A stretch of DNA of 16,003 nt from an uncultured Erysipelotrichaceae bacterium (lineage in GTDB: Bacteria > Bacillota_I > Bacilli_A > Erysipelotrichales > Erysipelotrichaceae): the NCBI GenBank assembly GCA_902796465.1, contig CADBPK010000075.1:1-16003 (forward strand), given 5' to 3'. The notes beneath the pieces are model-generated. The model made no database searches. It was not told the DNA's origin and saw nothing but the letters and a program-made list of their open reading frames with translations. How positions within the stretch are numbered: position 1 is the first letter of the stretch; each line of letters opens with the position of its first letter. Shown here piece by piece: positions 4,398 to 13,300 of this stretch. The translations under genes were made by a program, and so were the position numbers.

Positions 4398-6871
4398 CTT
4401 TCTTCTTCCTCTTTTTCTTCCGGATCCAGAATAGTAACAGTAGATACTTTCTGTTCACCTTTTACTTTGATGACATATACACCCTGGGTATTTCTTCCCT
4501 GTTTCGGTACCTGTGTCAGCGAGATGCGGATGATAATTCCTTCATTGGTCATGATCATGCAGTCTTCATCGCCGTTTACAGCCTTCATGCATACAAGATT
4601 ACCGGTTTTTTCAGATACATTCAGTGCCTTGACACCTTTAGCACCCCGGCTGGTAATACGGAACTGTTCAATATCCGTAATCTTGCCAAATCCGTTTTCA
4701 GTAAAGGTCATTACGGAACTGCCTTCCTGGTTGGTGATCATGCCTATAACATAACCGCCGTCAGTATTAAATCCCTTAACACCTCTTGCAATCCTGCTCA
4801 TCGGACGGACAGCTTTTTCCGTGAATCTTACAGCTTTGCCGTTGCTGCCGGCAATCAGGATCTCATCACTGCCGGATGTACCCTTAACATCAACGAGTTC
4901 ATCATCTTCATTCAGCTTGATCGCGATCTTGCCGTTTCTGTTGATACTCGCGAACTCTGCGACCTGTGTCCTCTTGACGATACCCTGTTTTGTTACGAAG
5001 AACAGATATTTAGCCTCATCGTCTTTGGAGTAGGGGACAAATGCCTTGATCTTTTCATTCCTGTCGATCTGCAGCAGATTTACTACCGGAATTCCTTTGC
5101 TTGTACGGCTGTATTCCGGAATATTGAAGCCTCTGACCCTGTAAACTTTACCGCTGTCAGTGAAGATCAGCAGGTTATCGTGTGTGGACATGCTGATGAA
5201 CTGTTCGATGACATCATCTTCATGCAGTTCCATTCCCTTGATGCCTTTGCCGCCTCTGTTCTGTACTCGGTATGTATCAGTTGTCATACGCTTGATATAA
5301 CCGTTTTTCGAGAGGGTAATGACAATATTCTCTACCGGGATCAGATCTTCATCTTCCATATCGATATCCGCATCGATGATTTCACTTCTTCTCGGTGTCG
5401 CATATTTGTTCTTAATTTCTGTCAATTCCGTAATCAGAATTTCATCAATACGTTCCTGATGTGCAAGAATATCTTCAAAATCCTGAATTTTCAGAAGCAG
5501 ATCCTGATATTCATTCTCGATCTTTTCGCGTTCCAGACCGGTAAGTCTTCTGAACTGCATATCCAGGATCGCTTTTGCCTGGATCTCATCGAGGGCGAAG
5601 CCCTCCATAAGTCTTCTCATAGCTTCATTCGGATCTTTGGAACTGCGGATCGTATGAATAATTTCATCCAGATTGTCTACCGCAATGCGCAGACCTTCCA
5701 AGATGTGGGCTCTGTCTTTTGCTTTCTGCAGGTCATACTGTGTTCTGCGGACAATGACATTCTTCTGATGATCGATATATCCTTTGATCATTTCGATCAT
5801 TGTCGCCTGATGCGGTGTCTGTCCGAACAGAACGACATTGTTGACACCGAAATTGGACTGGAGAGGGGAGAGCTTATACAGCTGGTTCAGCAATACTTCC
5901 GGCTGTGTATCCTTCTTCAGGTCCATTACAATACGGACACCGTCCATATTGGATTCGTCACGCAGATCAGTGATACCTTCGATCATTTTGTCACGCGCAA
6001 GTGCCGCAATACGTTCCACCATGGATGCTTTATTTACCATGTACGGAATTTCCGTGACAATGATCCTGGATTTTCCGTTCGGCATGGATTCGATCCTGGT
6101 CTTTGCACGCATGATCACGCTGCCGCGGCCGGTCTCAAAGCCTTTTTTGATGCCTGATCTGCCGAGTATATAACATCCTGTCGGGAAATCCGGTCCTTTG
6201 ATATACTGCATCAGTTCCGTCACGGTAATATCCGGATTGCGCAGTACGGCAATGACACCGTCGATCGTTTCACCGAGATTGTGCGGTGCGACATTCGTAG
6301 CCATACCGACAGCGATTCCCATGGAACCGTTGACGATCAGGTTCGGAAAGCGGGCAGGGAGGACAGTCGGTTCTTCATCTTCGCCGTCATAGTTCGGCAT
6401 CATATCGACTGTTTCCTTATCCAGATCCCTTAACATTTCCACAGCGATCTTGGACATACGGGCTTCCGTATAACGCATCGCCGCTGGTCCGTCACCATCC
6501 ATGGAACCGAAGTTTCCGTGTCCATCTACGAGGACTTCACTCATATTCCACGGCTGTGCCATATATACCATTGCGCCGTAAATGGAAGAGTCACCATGCG
6601 GATGATATTTACCCATGGTATCACCGACGATACGCGCGCATTTGCGGTACGGCTTATCCGGTCCGTTATTCATCTGGTCCATGGAGAACAGGATCCTTCT
6701 CTGAACAGGTTTCAGTCCGTCCCTGACATCGGGAAGTGCTCTCGCAACGATAACAGACATTGCGTAGTCTATGAAATCCCGCTTCATCTCACGGGTCATA
6801 TTTGTTTCGGTTATTTTGCCGGGATCAAAATTATCGCTGTCAAAATCCATAAAATCATCTTCATATGCCAT
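4382..6871 (-). CDS. gyrA: DNA gyrase subunit A
   Basis: Breakage-reunion subunit of the ATP-dependent enzyme that introduces negative supercoils. The 829-residue protein has the active-site pair Arg133-Tyr134 in AAMRYTE, and a six-bladed C-terminal DNA-wrapping domain with a GyrA box QNRGGKG at 537-543, which separates it from ParC. The quinolone region reads HPHGDSSIYGAMV: the position equal to E. coli Ser83 is Ser95, but that equal to Asp87 is Gly99 (codon 6577-6575). The C-terminus is acidic (EEKEEEERKDQE). The start is supported by GGGAGG at 6878-6883; the gene follows gyrB after 12 bases, so the subunits should be co-translated. Transcription ends in the hairpin overlapping the stop codon. 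Confidence 0.97.
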   Translation of the reverse strand: MAYEDDFMDFDSDNFDPGKITETNMTREMKRDFIDYAMSVIVARALPDVRDGLKPVQRRILFSMDQMNNGPDKPYRKCARIVGDTMGKYHPHGDSSIYGAMVYMAQPWNMSEVLVDGHGNFGSMDGDGPAAMRYTEARMSKIAVEMLRDLDKETVDMMPNYDGEDEEPTVLPARFPNLIVNGSMGIAVGMATNVAPHNLGETIDGVIAVLRNPDITVTELMQYIKGPDFPTGCYILGRSGIKKGFETGRGSVIMRAKTRIESMPNGKSRIIVTEIPYMVNKASMVERIAALARDKMIEGITDLRDESNMDGVRIVMDLKKDTQPEVLLNQLYKLSPLQSNFGVNNVVLFGQTPHQATMIEMIKGYIDHQKNVIVRRTQYDLQKAKDRAHILEGLRIAVDNLDEIIHTIRSSKDPNEAMRRLMEGFALDEIQAKAILDMQFRRLTGLEREKIENEYQDLLLKIQDFEDILAHQERIDEILITELTEIKNKYATPRRSEIIDADIDMEDEDLIPVENIVITLSKNGYIKRMTTDTYRVQNRGGKGIKGMELHEDDVIEQFISMSTHDNLLIFTDSGKVYRVRGFNIPEYSRTSKGIPVVNLLQIDRNEKIKAFVPYSKDDEAKYLFFVTKQGIVKRTQVAEFASINRNGKIAIKLNEDDELVDVKGTSGSDEILIAGSNGKAVRFTEKAVRPMSRIARGVKGFNTDGGYVIGMITNQEGSSVMTFTENGFGKITDIEQFRITSRGAKGVKALNVSEKTGNLVCMKAVNGDEDCMIMTNEGIIIRISLTQVPKQGRNTQGVYVIKVKGEQKVSTVTILDPEEKEEEERKDQE

Positions 6872-6883
6872 AATCTGCCTCCC

Positions 6884-8839
6884 TTAAATATCCAGAGTCG
6901 CGAACCGTCCGTTTTCAATAATGAAATTCTTACGCGGTTCTACTTCTTCACCCATCATGATGCTGAAATACTGGTCTGCCAGTTCCGCATCATCCACATT
7001 CACACGGATCAGTGTACGATTTTTCGGATCCATTGTAGTTTCCCACAGCTGTTCCGCATCCATTTCACCGAGACCTTTATATCTCTGTATGCTGAGCCTG
7101 TCGCCCATTTCAGCACGGATCTGGTTCATCTGTTCTTCCGTATATGCGTAGCGCACTGTATTGCCTTTCTGTGCTTTGTACAGAGGCGGTTGTGCAATAT
7201 AAACGTATCCCTGTTCGATTACCGGTCTCAGATAGCGATAGAAGAACGTTAACAGAAGGATACGGATATGGGAACCATCTACGTCCGCATCGGTCATGAT
7301 GACGATCTTGTGATATCTCAGCTTGGATGTATCGATCTCATCCAGTACACCGCATCCGAATGCAGTGATCATGGATCGGATCTCCGCATTTTCAAATACA
7401 CGGTGCTGTCTTGCTTTCTCCACATTCAGGATCTTTCCCCTGAGCGGCAGGATCGCCTGATAATGCGAATCTCTCCCGTTCTTTGCGGATCCCGCAGCGG
7501 AGTTACCCTCTACGATATAGATCTCGCAGACGGACGCGTCTTTTGAGGAACAATCCATCAGTTTACCCGGAAGGGAACTGATTGAACTTAACGCTGATTT
7601 TCTGGTCGCTTCCCTTGCTTTCTTCGCAGCCATTCTGGCCTGGGACGCAAGTGTTGCCTTTTCCATGATCAGTTTTGCCTGATCCGGATTTTCCATCAGA
7701 AAACGTTCCAGCTGCTTACCAAATATACTGGAAACGACTCTGCGTACTTCCGTATTACCTAATTTGGTTTTCGTCTGTCCTTCATACTGCGGGTCCGGAT
7801 GCTTGACGCTGATGACAGCTGTGATGCCTTCCTTGCAGTCATCAGAAGTCAGATTGTCATCCTTTTCCTTCAGGAACTTGTTTTCCCTTGCGTACGCGTT
7901 GATCACACGGTTCAGGGCAAGACGGAATCCTTCTTCATGTGTGCCGCCTTCAACTGTATTGATGTTGTTGCAGAAAGTATATACATTCGGATTATAGCCG
8001 TCGTTATACTGTACAGCGACTTCCACTTCGATATTATCCGCAGCACCTTCGCTGTAAATAATATCCGGATGGATCTTTGTCCTGTTCTTGTTCAGGAATT
8101 CCACATACTGCTTCAGTCCGCCTTCAAACAGGAATTCATAATGCTGTTTCTTTTCTTCTTCTGCACGCTCATCGTTGAAAATCAGTCTGATTCCCTTATT
8201 TAGGAATGCCAGCTGGCGGATACGGTCACGAAGCGTATCGTGATCATATACCGTTGTTTCCGTAAAGATCGCAGGATCAGCTTTAAAACGTACTTCAGAA
8301 CCATGCTCCGAAGGATCGCATTCACCGATGACCTCAAGCGGTTTTACAGCATGTCCGCCGTTCTCAAAACGAACATAGTAGATCTTGCCGTCATGAAATA
8401 CGCGAACTTCCAGCCATTCGCTCAATGCGTTTACAACAGACGCGCCGACACCGTGCAGACCGCCGGATACCTTATAGGCACCGCCGCCGAATTTGCCGCC
8501 TGCGTGCAGTACCGTAAAAATCGTTTCAATCGTGGATTTTCCTGTTTTTTCGTTTACGCCGACCGGCATGCCGCGGCCGTCATCACGTACTGTTATGACA
8601 TTATCCTTATCAACCGTGATCGTGATCGTGCTGGCATATCCAGCCATGGCTTCATCGATACCGTTATCGACGATTTCCCACACGAGGTGATGCAGACCTT
8701 TTTCCGACGTAGAGGCAATATACATACCAGGACGTTTTCTGACTGCTTCCAGACCGTCCAGTACCTGTATATCAGAATCATCATATGTGGCTTTCGCCCG
8801 CATATCATATTCCGTATTGAATTCCATTTCTTCACTCAT
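6884..8839 (-). CDS. gyrB: DNA gyrase subunit B
   Basis: ATPase subunit of gyrase. The 651-residue length is that of the compact Gram-positive form, without the insert of proteobacterial GyrB. The GHKL ATPase shows EIVDN (55-59), DDGRGMP (86-92) and [14 protein letters not shown] (126-139). The TOPRIM domain has the catalytic glutamate E444 in [14 protein letters not shown] and the metal-binding DADVDG at 517-522. The C-terminal [15 protein letters not shown] is typical. EGNSAAG differs from the usual EGDSAGG: Asn446 (codon 7504-7502) is at the site of E. coli Asp426, and Ala449 replaces a conserved Gly. The start follows the recF stop by one base, and its ribosome binding site GGAGG is at the end of recF, showing translational coupling. 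Confidence 0.97.
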   Translation of the reverse strand: MSEEMEFNTEYDMRAKATYDDSDIQVLDGLEAVRKRPGMYIASTSEKGLHHLVWEIVDNGIDEAMAGYASTITITVDKDNVITVRDDGRGMPVGVNEKTGKSTIETIFTVLHAGGKFGGGAYKVSGGLHGVGASVVNALSEWLEVRVFHDGKIYYVRFENGGHAVKPLEVIGECDPSEHGSEVRFKADPAIFTETTVYDHDTLRDRIRQLAFLNKGIRLIFNDERAEEEKKQHYEFLFEGGLKQYVEFLNKNRTKIHPDIIYSEGAADNIEVEVAVQYNDGYNPNVYTFCNNINTVEGGTHEEGFRLALNRVINAYARENKFLKEKDDNLTSDDCKEGITAVISVKHPDPQYEGQTKTKLGNTEVRRVVSSIFGKQLERFLMENPDQAKLIMEKATLASQARMAAKKAREATRKSALSSISSLPGKLMDCSSKDASVCEIYIVEGNSAAGSAKNGRDSHYQAILPLRGKILNVEKARQHRVFENAEIRSMITAFGCGVLDEIDTSKLRYHKIVIMTDADVDGSHIRILLLTFFYRYLRPVIEQGYVYIAQPPLYKAQKGNTVRYAYTEEQMNQIRAEMGDRLSIQRYKGLGEMDAEQLWETTMDPKNRTLIRVNVDDAELADQYFSIMMGEEVEPRKNFIIENGRFATLDI

Positions 8840-8840
8840 A

Positions 8841-9929
8841 TCAGATGCCTCCTGTTATTTCCGTAATACTGCCGTTTTCCACACGGAACTGCTTCATAGG
8901 TATATGCCTGATAAATTCCGGCAGCTCCGTAGCGGTGATCAGACACTGGTATGGCTCACTGACCAGTTTCAGCAGCCGTTTCTGCTTTTCCGTGTCCAGT
9001 TCACTCAATACATCATCCAGCAATAATACCGGCTTTTTCCGTGTCTTTGCTTCAATATATTTCATCAGTGACAGTTTGAATGCCAGCAATGCCATTCTCT
9101 TCTGTCCCTGGCTTGCCGTCTGTACAAGATTTCTGTCATTCATCATGAACAGGATATCTTCATGATGAATACCGAAATTTGTAACCCGGTATTCCAGATC
9201 CTTTTTTCTGGATTCTTCATGTTTCCGGATCAGATTCTCTTTTGTGATATCTTCTTCCAGTGCACACTTATAAACAACTTTCAGATCTGTGTTATCAGAA
9301 GAAAGCGCATAATAGAATTTTCCGATATGAAGATTGATCATATCGACGAATTTCTTTCTTTCACGGATGATATATTCTTCCGCTTCCGACATCTGCTCAT
9401 CCAGGATGCGCAGATATAGATCATCGATCCTCTGCTGCTTCAGAAGCAGGTTTCTTTCCTTCAGGAAGTTCTGAAATCTGTTCAGGGAAAGCAGGTATTC
9501 CACAGATACTTTTGTGATCTCCTGATTCATCATCCTTCTTCTGTCACGCGGCTGATCATTGAATATCCTGAGATCATCCGGCGCAAACAGGATCACATTC
9601 AGAAGACCGATAAATTCACTGCTTTTTTTAACAGGCTGGTGATAAACAAAAAGTGTTTTCCCTTTAGGATGGATAACAGCTTCGATTTTCCTGTCTCTAT
9701 CATCCGTAAATACGCATTTAATATCCGCAAAAGGCGCATCATGACGGATCAGTTTCCTGTCATCCGAGATCCTGTGGCTTCTTGTGAGGGAAAGATAAAC
9801 GAGACTTTCAAGAATATTTGTTTTGCCCTGCGCATTTCTTCCGGTAAGAACATTCATGCCCGGATCAAAATGTACTTCAGCGTTTTCGTAATTCCTGAAA
9901 TTCCTCAGACGAAGTGATCTGACGATCAT
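8841..9929 (-). CDS. recF: DNA replication and repair protein RecF
   Basis: SMC-like ATPase that helps load RecA at gaps through RecO and RecR. The 362-residue protein starts [19 protein letters not shown], the family signature, with Walker A GRNAQGKT at 30-37, an ABC-type signature SQGQKR at 273-278 and Walker [12 protein letters not shown] at 302-312. The long middle part (about 150-250) is the charged arm. The start codon overlaps the rlbA stop by four bases (ATGA), and its stop is one base from the gyrB start, so it is the second gene of a tightly coupled unit. The recR gene expected beyond the left edge would supply a partner, but it is not in the window. Confidence 0.97.
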   Translation of the reverse strand: MIVRSLRLRNFRNYENAEVHFDPGMNVLTGRNAQGKTNILESLVYLSLTRSHRISDDRKLIRHDAPFADIKCVFTDDRDRKIEAVIHPKGKTLFVYHQPVKKSSEFIGLLNVILFAPDDLRIFNDQPRDRRRMMNQEITKVSVEYLLSLNRFQNFLKERNLLLKQQRIDDLYLRILDEQMSEAEEYIIRERKKFVDMINLHIGKFYYALSSDNTDLKVVYKCALEEDITKENLIRKHEESRKKDLEYRVTNFGIHHEDILFMMNDRNLVQTASQGQKRMALLAFKLSLMKYIEAKTRKKPVLLLDDVLSELDTEKQKRLLKLVSEPYQCLITATELPEFIRHIPMKQFRVENGSITEITGGI

Positions 9930-10123
9930 TCGATCACATACCTCTTTCCGTTAACCGTGATGAGATCGCCGGGGTATAATTTCTTTCCCCGTCTGTTTTC
10001 AGATTCACCGTTTACATAGATTTCAAGTTCCTTGACAAGGTGTTTTGCCTCACCGCCGGACATGGCGATTCCGCTGATTTTCAGGAACTGCTGCAATGTA
10101 ATGAAATCTGTCTCAATCTTCAT
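9926..10123 (-). CDS. rlbA: S4-domain RNA-binding protein (YaaA/RlbA type)
   Basis: A 65-residue protein consisting of one S4 RNA-binding fold: ITLQQFLKISGIAMSGGEAKHLV, then EIYVNGESENRRGKKLYPGD and an ending [11 protein letters not shown]. The same small gene sits directly before recF in Bacillus subtilis (yaaA, renamed rlbA) and has been linked to ribosome assembly; this role is taken from the family and position, not visible here. It has an AGAGGAG ribosome binding site at about 10131-10137 and its own promoter, and begins the rlbA-recF-gyrB-gyrA unit. In most Bacillota the gene upstream is dnaN; here two unrelated genes stand between them. Confidence 0.93.
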   Translation of the reverse strand: MKIETDFITLQQFLKISGIAMSGGEAKHLVKELEIYVNGESENRRGKKLYPGDLITVNGKRYVIE

Positions 10124-10162
10124 CCGAATACTCCTCTTTCAAGCCCGCAAAAAAGCAATATA

Positions 10163-10171
10163 ATTATACCA
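10163..10171 (-). promoter_or_regulatory. Extended -10 promoter of rlbA-recF-gyrB-gyrA
   Basis: TGG-TATAAT on the minus strand (TATAAT 10168-10163) is a perfect extended -10 with no recognisable -35. The predicted start is near 10156, leaving a leader of about 33 bases. The remaining gap to 10320 is AT-rich and holds one DnaA-box-like 9-mer and the terminators of the upstream unit. Confidence 0.65.
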
Positions 10172-10214
10172 TAAAAAGCGCTGTTTTTCCTTTATTTATC
10201 GTACTTTTCGGGAC

Positions 10215-10223
10215 TTTTCCACA
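10215..10223 (+). promoter_or_regulatory. Isolated DnaA-box-like 9-mer
   Basis: TTTTCCACA differs by one base from TTATCCACA and fits the relaxed TTWTNCACA form. It is about 47 bases upstream of the -10 box of the rlbA-gyrA unit. A single relaxed match in AT-rich DNA is weak evidence. Confidence 0.3.
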
Positions 10224-10285
10224 TAGAAAAACAAGAATAAAAATCAATGAAAAATATGTTCTGTTTTAAATGGCTGATCATGGGC

Positions 10286-10317
10286 AAAAATGATGAATTT
10301 TTTATTCATTTTCATCA
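10286..10317 (-). terminator. Possible second terminator after the peptidase gene
   Basis: TGATGAA / TTCATCA (10317-10311 with 10297-10291) around a 13-base AT-rich loop, followed on the minus strand by TTTTT. It is weaker than the hairpin just upstream and may be a back-up terminator. Confidence 0.4.
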
Positions 10318-10346
10318 AAAAAAGAACGTCATTTCCGACGTTCTTT
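10317..10346 (-). terminator. Intrinsic terminator after the M13 peptidase gene
   Basis: Perfect 10-bp stem AAAGAACGTC / GACGTTCTTT (10321-10330 with 10337-10346), six-base loop, then a run of seven T on the minus strand. It lies 15 bases after the peptidase stop codon. Confidence 0.9.
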
Positions 10347-10361
10347 CATGCATGCATTAAT

Positions 10362-12260
10362 TTACCAGATAATGATTCTCTTATCTTCCGGAATATACAT
10401 CTGATCCGTATCTTTTACACCGAATGTTTCATACCATTCCGGGAAATTTCTGACCTGGATATTGGCTCTCAGCTTATTCGGTGAATGCACATCATTCTTC
10501 AGAAGGAACTGTGTATATTCGTCCCTGCATTTCAGACACCAGACTTTTCCCCAGTTACGGAAATATTCTCCATAGTCAGCGCCTTCTGTCTGATGCATGA
10601 TCTCCAGCGTAACAGCCATACCGCCGTTATCCGCGATATTTTCACTGACTACCAGTTCGCCGTTGACTTTTCCGCCGCAGAATTCAATGCCGTCCCACTG
10701 TTCGATCATATCCTGTGTCAGTTTTTTGAAGGATTCCTGATCAGTATCGCTCCACCAGTTGTTCAGATTTCCGTTTTCATCAAAATGTGAACCGTTGTTG
10801 TCAAATGCATGAGATATTTCATGCGCAATAACTGCTCCGATTCCGCCGAGGTTCTCACTCGGTGTCTGACTCAGGGAATAGAATGGTTTCTGCAGTATCG
10901 CTGCCGGGAATGTAATATCATTGCGGCTCGGATCATAACATGCATTTACCATATGTCCGGGCATCAGCCATTCATCACGGTCTACCGGGATATTCAGACG
11001 GTTGAGATTTTCAAGCATTGCAATGCGGCATAAGTTTTCCATTGTCTGATAATAGGAATCTTCTTCATTGACTTTAAGCTGTTTGAAATAATCCCTTACT
11101 TTATCCGGATAACCCATTTTGATGGTAATTGTGGAAAGTTTGGCAATTGCCTTTTCCTTTGTCTTTTCTTCCAGGAAAGTATTCTTTCTCATACGGCTTT
11201 TATAGGTCTCAATGATCTTTTTAACCATGGAAGTGACATCTTTTCTGGCTTCATCACCGAAATATGTCTGTGCATAGTACACGCCTACCGGTTCGCTGAA
11301 TACTTCCCCGACGGTCTGATATGCCTGTTTTTCCATCACAGGATCTTCCGTAACACCCATCAGCGCACGGCGGAACATTGTGGAATTGGATCTCAGCTCT
11401 TCTGAAAGATATGCACTCTTTTTCAGCAGCGTGCGTACATAAGCCCAGTGAATATATTTACTGTAGTTTTCTTCACAGAAATAACCGTTCATTTCACGGA
11501 TCGCCTTCGGATCATAGACGATCGTATTTTCCGGAATCTGATCGCCGTAAAGCTTCTTCAGCAGGCCTTTCAGATCAAACGGTGCTGTATAGCCGCATAC
11601 TTCCTCCAGGGGCATCGGATTGTAGTTATTGACATAATCTGCCCATTCCAGAGCGCTTTTTACTTTTCCTGCGATCAGTGCGTCATACGCAAGTGTATCA
11701 TCAACATATGTTTTCTGATCTTCCTCATTCAGATCTGTGTATTTCAGCGCATTTTCAGCCATATTCCTGAATACACTGAGAAGCTGGTCACCTTCCGGTG
11801 TCCCGTAATATGTTGTATCCGGAAGAATGATATCCGGTCCGTTCAGAACAAGGGCGTTGGCAGATGTATTTTTCATATCTGCTTCAACAAAGATCTGAAA
11901 CGGCATATATACACCTTTCAGCATCAGATCATATGCTTTTTCATTCAGTTCCTTTACTGATCCTGTACTTCTGATCTCTTCCAGAAGACCTTTGACCGGT
12001 TCAATACCTTCTCTATTTCTTCTTTCGGTATCAAGTATTTTACGGTACAGCTTCACTGCATCTTCCATACCTGTAATATCACTGTGTTTTTTTCCTTCCG
12101 CAAAATCTGCCAGATCACTCATCATGATCTTTTCGACACCTTCCGCAAGTACTTCAAAACCGCCGGTCCTGGGTTTGTCATCCGGAATAACAGCTGTTGC
12201 CAGCCATTCCCCGTTTACATTTTCAAAAAGATCATCCTGTATTCTTACTTTGTTTTCCAT
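10362..12260 (-). CDS. pepO: M13-family zinc endopeptidase (PepO/neprilysin type)
   Basis: Metallo-endopeptidase that cuts short peptides. The 632-residue length is normal for bacterial PepO. The zinc site is complete: HEISH at 480-484 (ligands His480 and His484, catalytic Glu481) and the third ligand Glu540 in ENIADNGG, with Asp544. The substrate-binding stretch NACYDPSRNDITFPA (439-453) and the ending YIPEDKRIIIW also match the family. No signal peptide or membrane segment is visible at the N-terminus (MENKVRIQDDLFENVNGEWL), so it should be cytoplasmic, unlike animal neprilysin. The start has GAGG eight bases upstream. The gene follows the oxidase-like gene by 26 bases with no terminator between, so they are probably one transcript. 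Its place between dnaN and rlbA is unusual. The symbol is by family, not by proven orthology. Confidence 0.93.
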   Translation of the reverse strand: MENKVRIQDDLFENVNGEWLATAVIPDDKPRTGGFEVLAEGVEKIMMSDLADFAEGKKHSDITGMEDAVKLYRKILDTERRNREGIEPVKGLLEEIRSTGSVKELNEKAYDLMLKGVYMPFQIFVEADMKNTSANALVLNGPDIILPDTTYYGTPEGDQLLSVFRNMAENALKYTDLNEEDQKTYVDDTLAYDALIAGKVKSALEWADYVNNYNPMPLEEVCGYTAPFDLKGLLKKLYGDQIPENTIVYDPKAIREMNGYFCEENYSKYIHWAYVRTLLKKSAYLSEELRSNSTMFRRALMGVTEDPVMEKQAYQTVGEVFSEPVGVYYAQTYFGDEARKDVTSMVKKIIETYKSRMRKNTFLEEKTKEKAIAKLSTITIKMGYPDKVRDYFKQLKVNEEDSYYQTMENLCRIAMLENLNRLNIPVDRDEWLMPGHMVNACYDPSRNDITFPAAILQKPFYSLSQTPSENLGGIGAVIAHEISHAFDNNGSHFDENGNLNNWWSDTDQESFKKLTQDMIEQWDGIEFCGGKVNGELVVSENIADNGGMAVTLEIMHQTEGADYGEYFRNWGKVWCLKCRDEYTQFLLKNDVHSPNKLRANIQVRNFPEWYETFGVKDTDQMYIPEDKRIIIW

Positions 12261-12286
12261 TTTGTTACCTCACTTACAATAAAATA

Positions 12287-13231
12287 TCACAGAATATGAA
12301 GGACAGAAGAGTCCATTTCCTTAAGACTCCGGATTCCGGTATATCCCATCATTTCGGAAAGTTCCTCATTCATGCGTGTTACTTTCCTGATTACACCGTC
12401 CTTTCCGTCTTTCAGCAGTCCGGGAAGTATGCCTCTTCCTACAGATACCGCGTCAGCGCCGTTTGCGAGCGCTTTGAACGCGTCATAGCCGGTATCGATT
12501 CCGCAGTCGACGAACAGCTTCATTTTCGTGTCAGGCATTGCTTTCCTGATCTCCTGAAGGGCCAGGACAGGCGGAATGCCGAACGGCAGTCTGCCGTGAT
12601 GATGTGAAATGAAGATACCGGCACATCCGGCTTTCTCACATTTCTCAGCATCAGATACGGAAAGCACGCCTTTTGCAATAAACGGTGTACTGCCGGCTGC
12701 TTTGACATATTCACACAGATCTTCATACATGACCGGGCCAAGATCGATTCCGTCAACGATATCATACTTGCCGTTTTTGCCGAAAACATGATCGATATCA
12801 ACACCGACAGCAATGGCACCATGTGCTTTTGCAAAAGCGATCTGTTTCAGGATCTCGTTATGATCCTTGAAAGGCTTTATTATCCTTACCGTATCTGCAC
12901 CGATATCTGCAATGGATGCATATTCATCATCCGGTTCCATGCCTACCCAGTTGACAAGATTCATTTCCTTCGCCGCAAGCGCGTATTCCTGCATCGGCGT
13001 TCTCCCAGTAATACCGACTTTATTCAGATGTGAAAAAGCAGGCATCATGATCGGGGAAGAATACTTTCTTCCGAACAGTTCCAGTGTCAGATCCGCTTCC
13101 AGCGCGTCAACGACCCGCATTTCTACGAGCATGCTGTCAAGATATTTCCGGTTGTGCATATTGGCATCAGCCGCGTTTCTTTCCGGTTCCGGGATCATTC
13201 CCTTTGGTCCGGGCCATTTTCTTTCTTCCAT
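12287..13231 (-). CDS. FMN-dependent alpha-hydroxy-acid oxidase/dehydrogenase-like protein
   Basis: A TIM-barrel flavoenzyme related to lactate and glycolate oxidases; these oxidise an alpha-hydroxy acid to a keto acid. At 314 residues it is shorter than typical members (about 350-370). Recognisable parts are KYSSPIMMPAFSH (about 56-68), AKGV with the FMN-contacting Lys187, the active-site motif SHHHGR (209-214), and the phosphate-binding end VDCGIDTGYDAFKALANGADAV...GRG (241-267). The usual active-site motif is SNHGGR: the catalytic His211 and Arg214 are kept, but Asn and Gly next to them are both His. The tyrosines that contact substrate in lactate oxidase were not clearly identified, so the substrate is unknown and lactate should not be assumed. 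A peroxide-forming oxidase would be notable if the host is an anaerobe; a dehydrogenase role is possible. It is first of a two-gene unit with the peptidase, after AAGGAAG as ribosome binding site. Confidence 0.88.
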   Translation of the reverse strand: MEERKWPGPKGMIPEPERNAADANMHNRKYLDSMLVEMRVVDALEADLTLELFGRKYSSPIMMPAFSHLNKVGITGRTPMQEYALAAKEMNLVNWVGMEPDDEYASIADIGADTVRIIKPFKDHNEILKQIAFAKAHGAIAVGVDIDHVFGKNGKYDIVDGIDLGPVMYEDLCEYVKAAGSTPFIAKGVLSVSDAEKCEKAGCAGIFISHHHGRLPFGIPPVLALQEIRKAMPDTKMKLFVDCGIDTGYDAFKALANGADAVSVGRGILPGLLKDGKDGVIRKVTRMNEELSEMMGYTGIRSLKEMDSSVLHIL

Positions 13232-13252
13232 ATTTTCACTTCCTTTCTGACT

Positions 13253-13258
13253 ATTATA
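13253..13258 (-). promoter_or_regulatory. -10 box for the oxidase-peptidase unit
   Basis: TATAAT on the minus strand, 21 bases before the start codon and four bases after the T tract of the dnaN terminator. No -35 was recognised; its expected place falls inside the terminator stem. Confidence 0.5.
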
Positions 13259-13262
13259 CCGT

Positions 13263-13293
13263 AAAAAAGCTGCATCCTTCCCGAATGCAGCTT
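13263..13293 (-). terminator. Intrinsic terminator after dnaN
   Basis: Perfect 9-bp stem AAGCTGCAT / ATGCAGCTT (13267-13275 with 13285-13293), nine-base loop and a run of six T on the minus strand. It starts seven bases after the dnaN stop codon. Confidence 0.9.
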
Positions 13294-13300
13294 CTGTTCA

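Noticed and set aside
5180..6157. Open frame of 325 codons on the plus strand, antisense to gyrA
   Set aside because: It lies entirely within a clear gyrA gene, has no recognisable domain and a Cys/His/Phe-rich composition typical of the complement of a coding frame; other long antisense frames (6518-7252, 8240-8866, 11448-11960) look the same.
8875..8883. TTTTCCACA inside recF as a DnaA box
   Set aside because: Single one-mismatch 9-mer inside a coding region with no neighbours; expected by chance in 16 kb.
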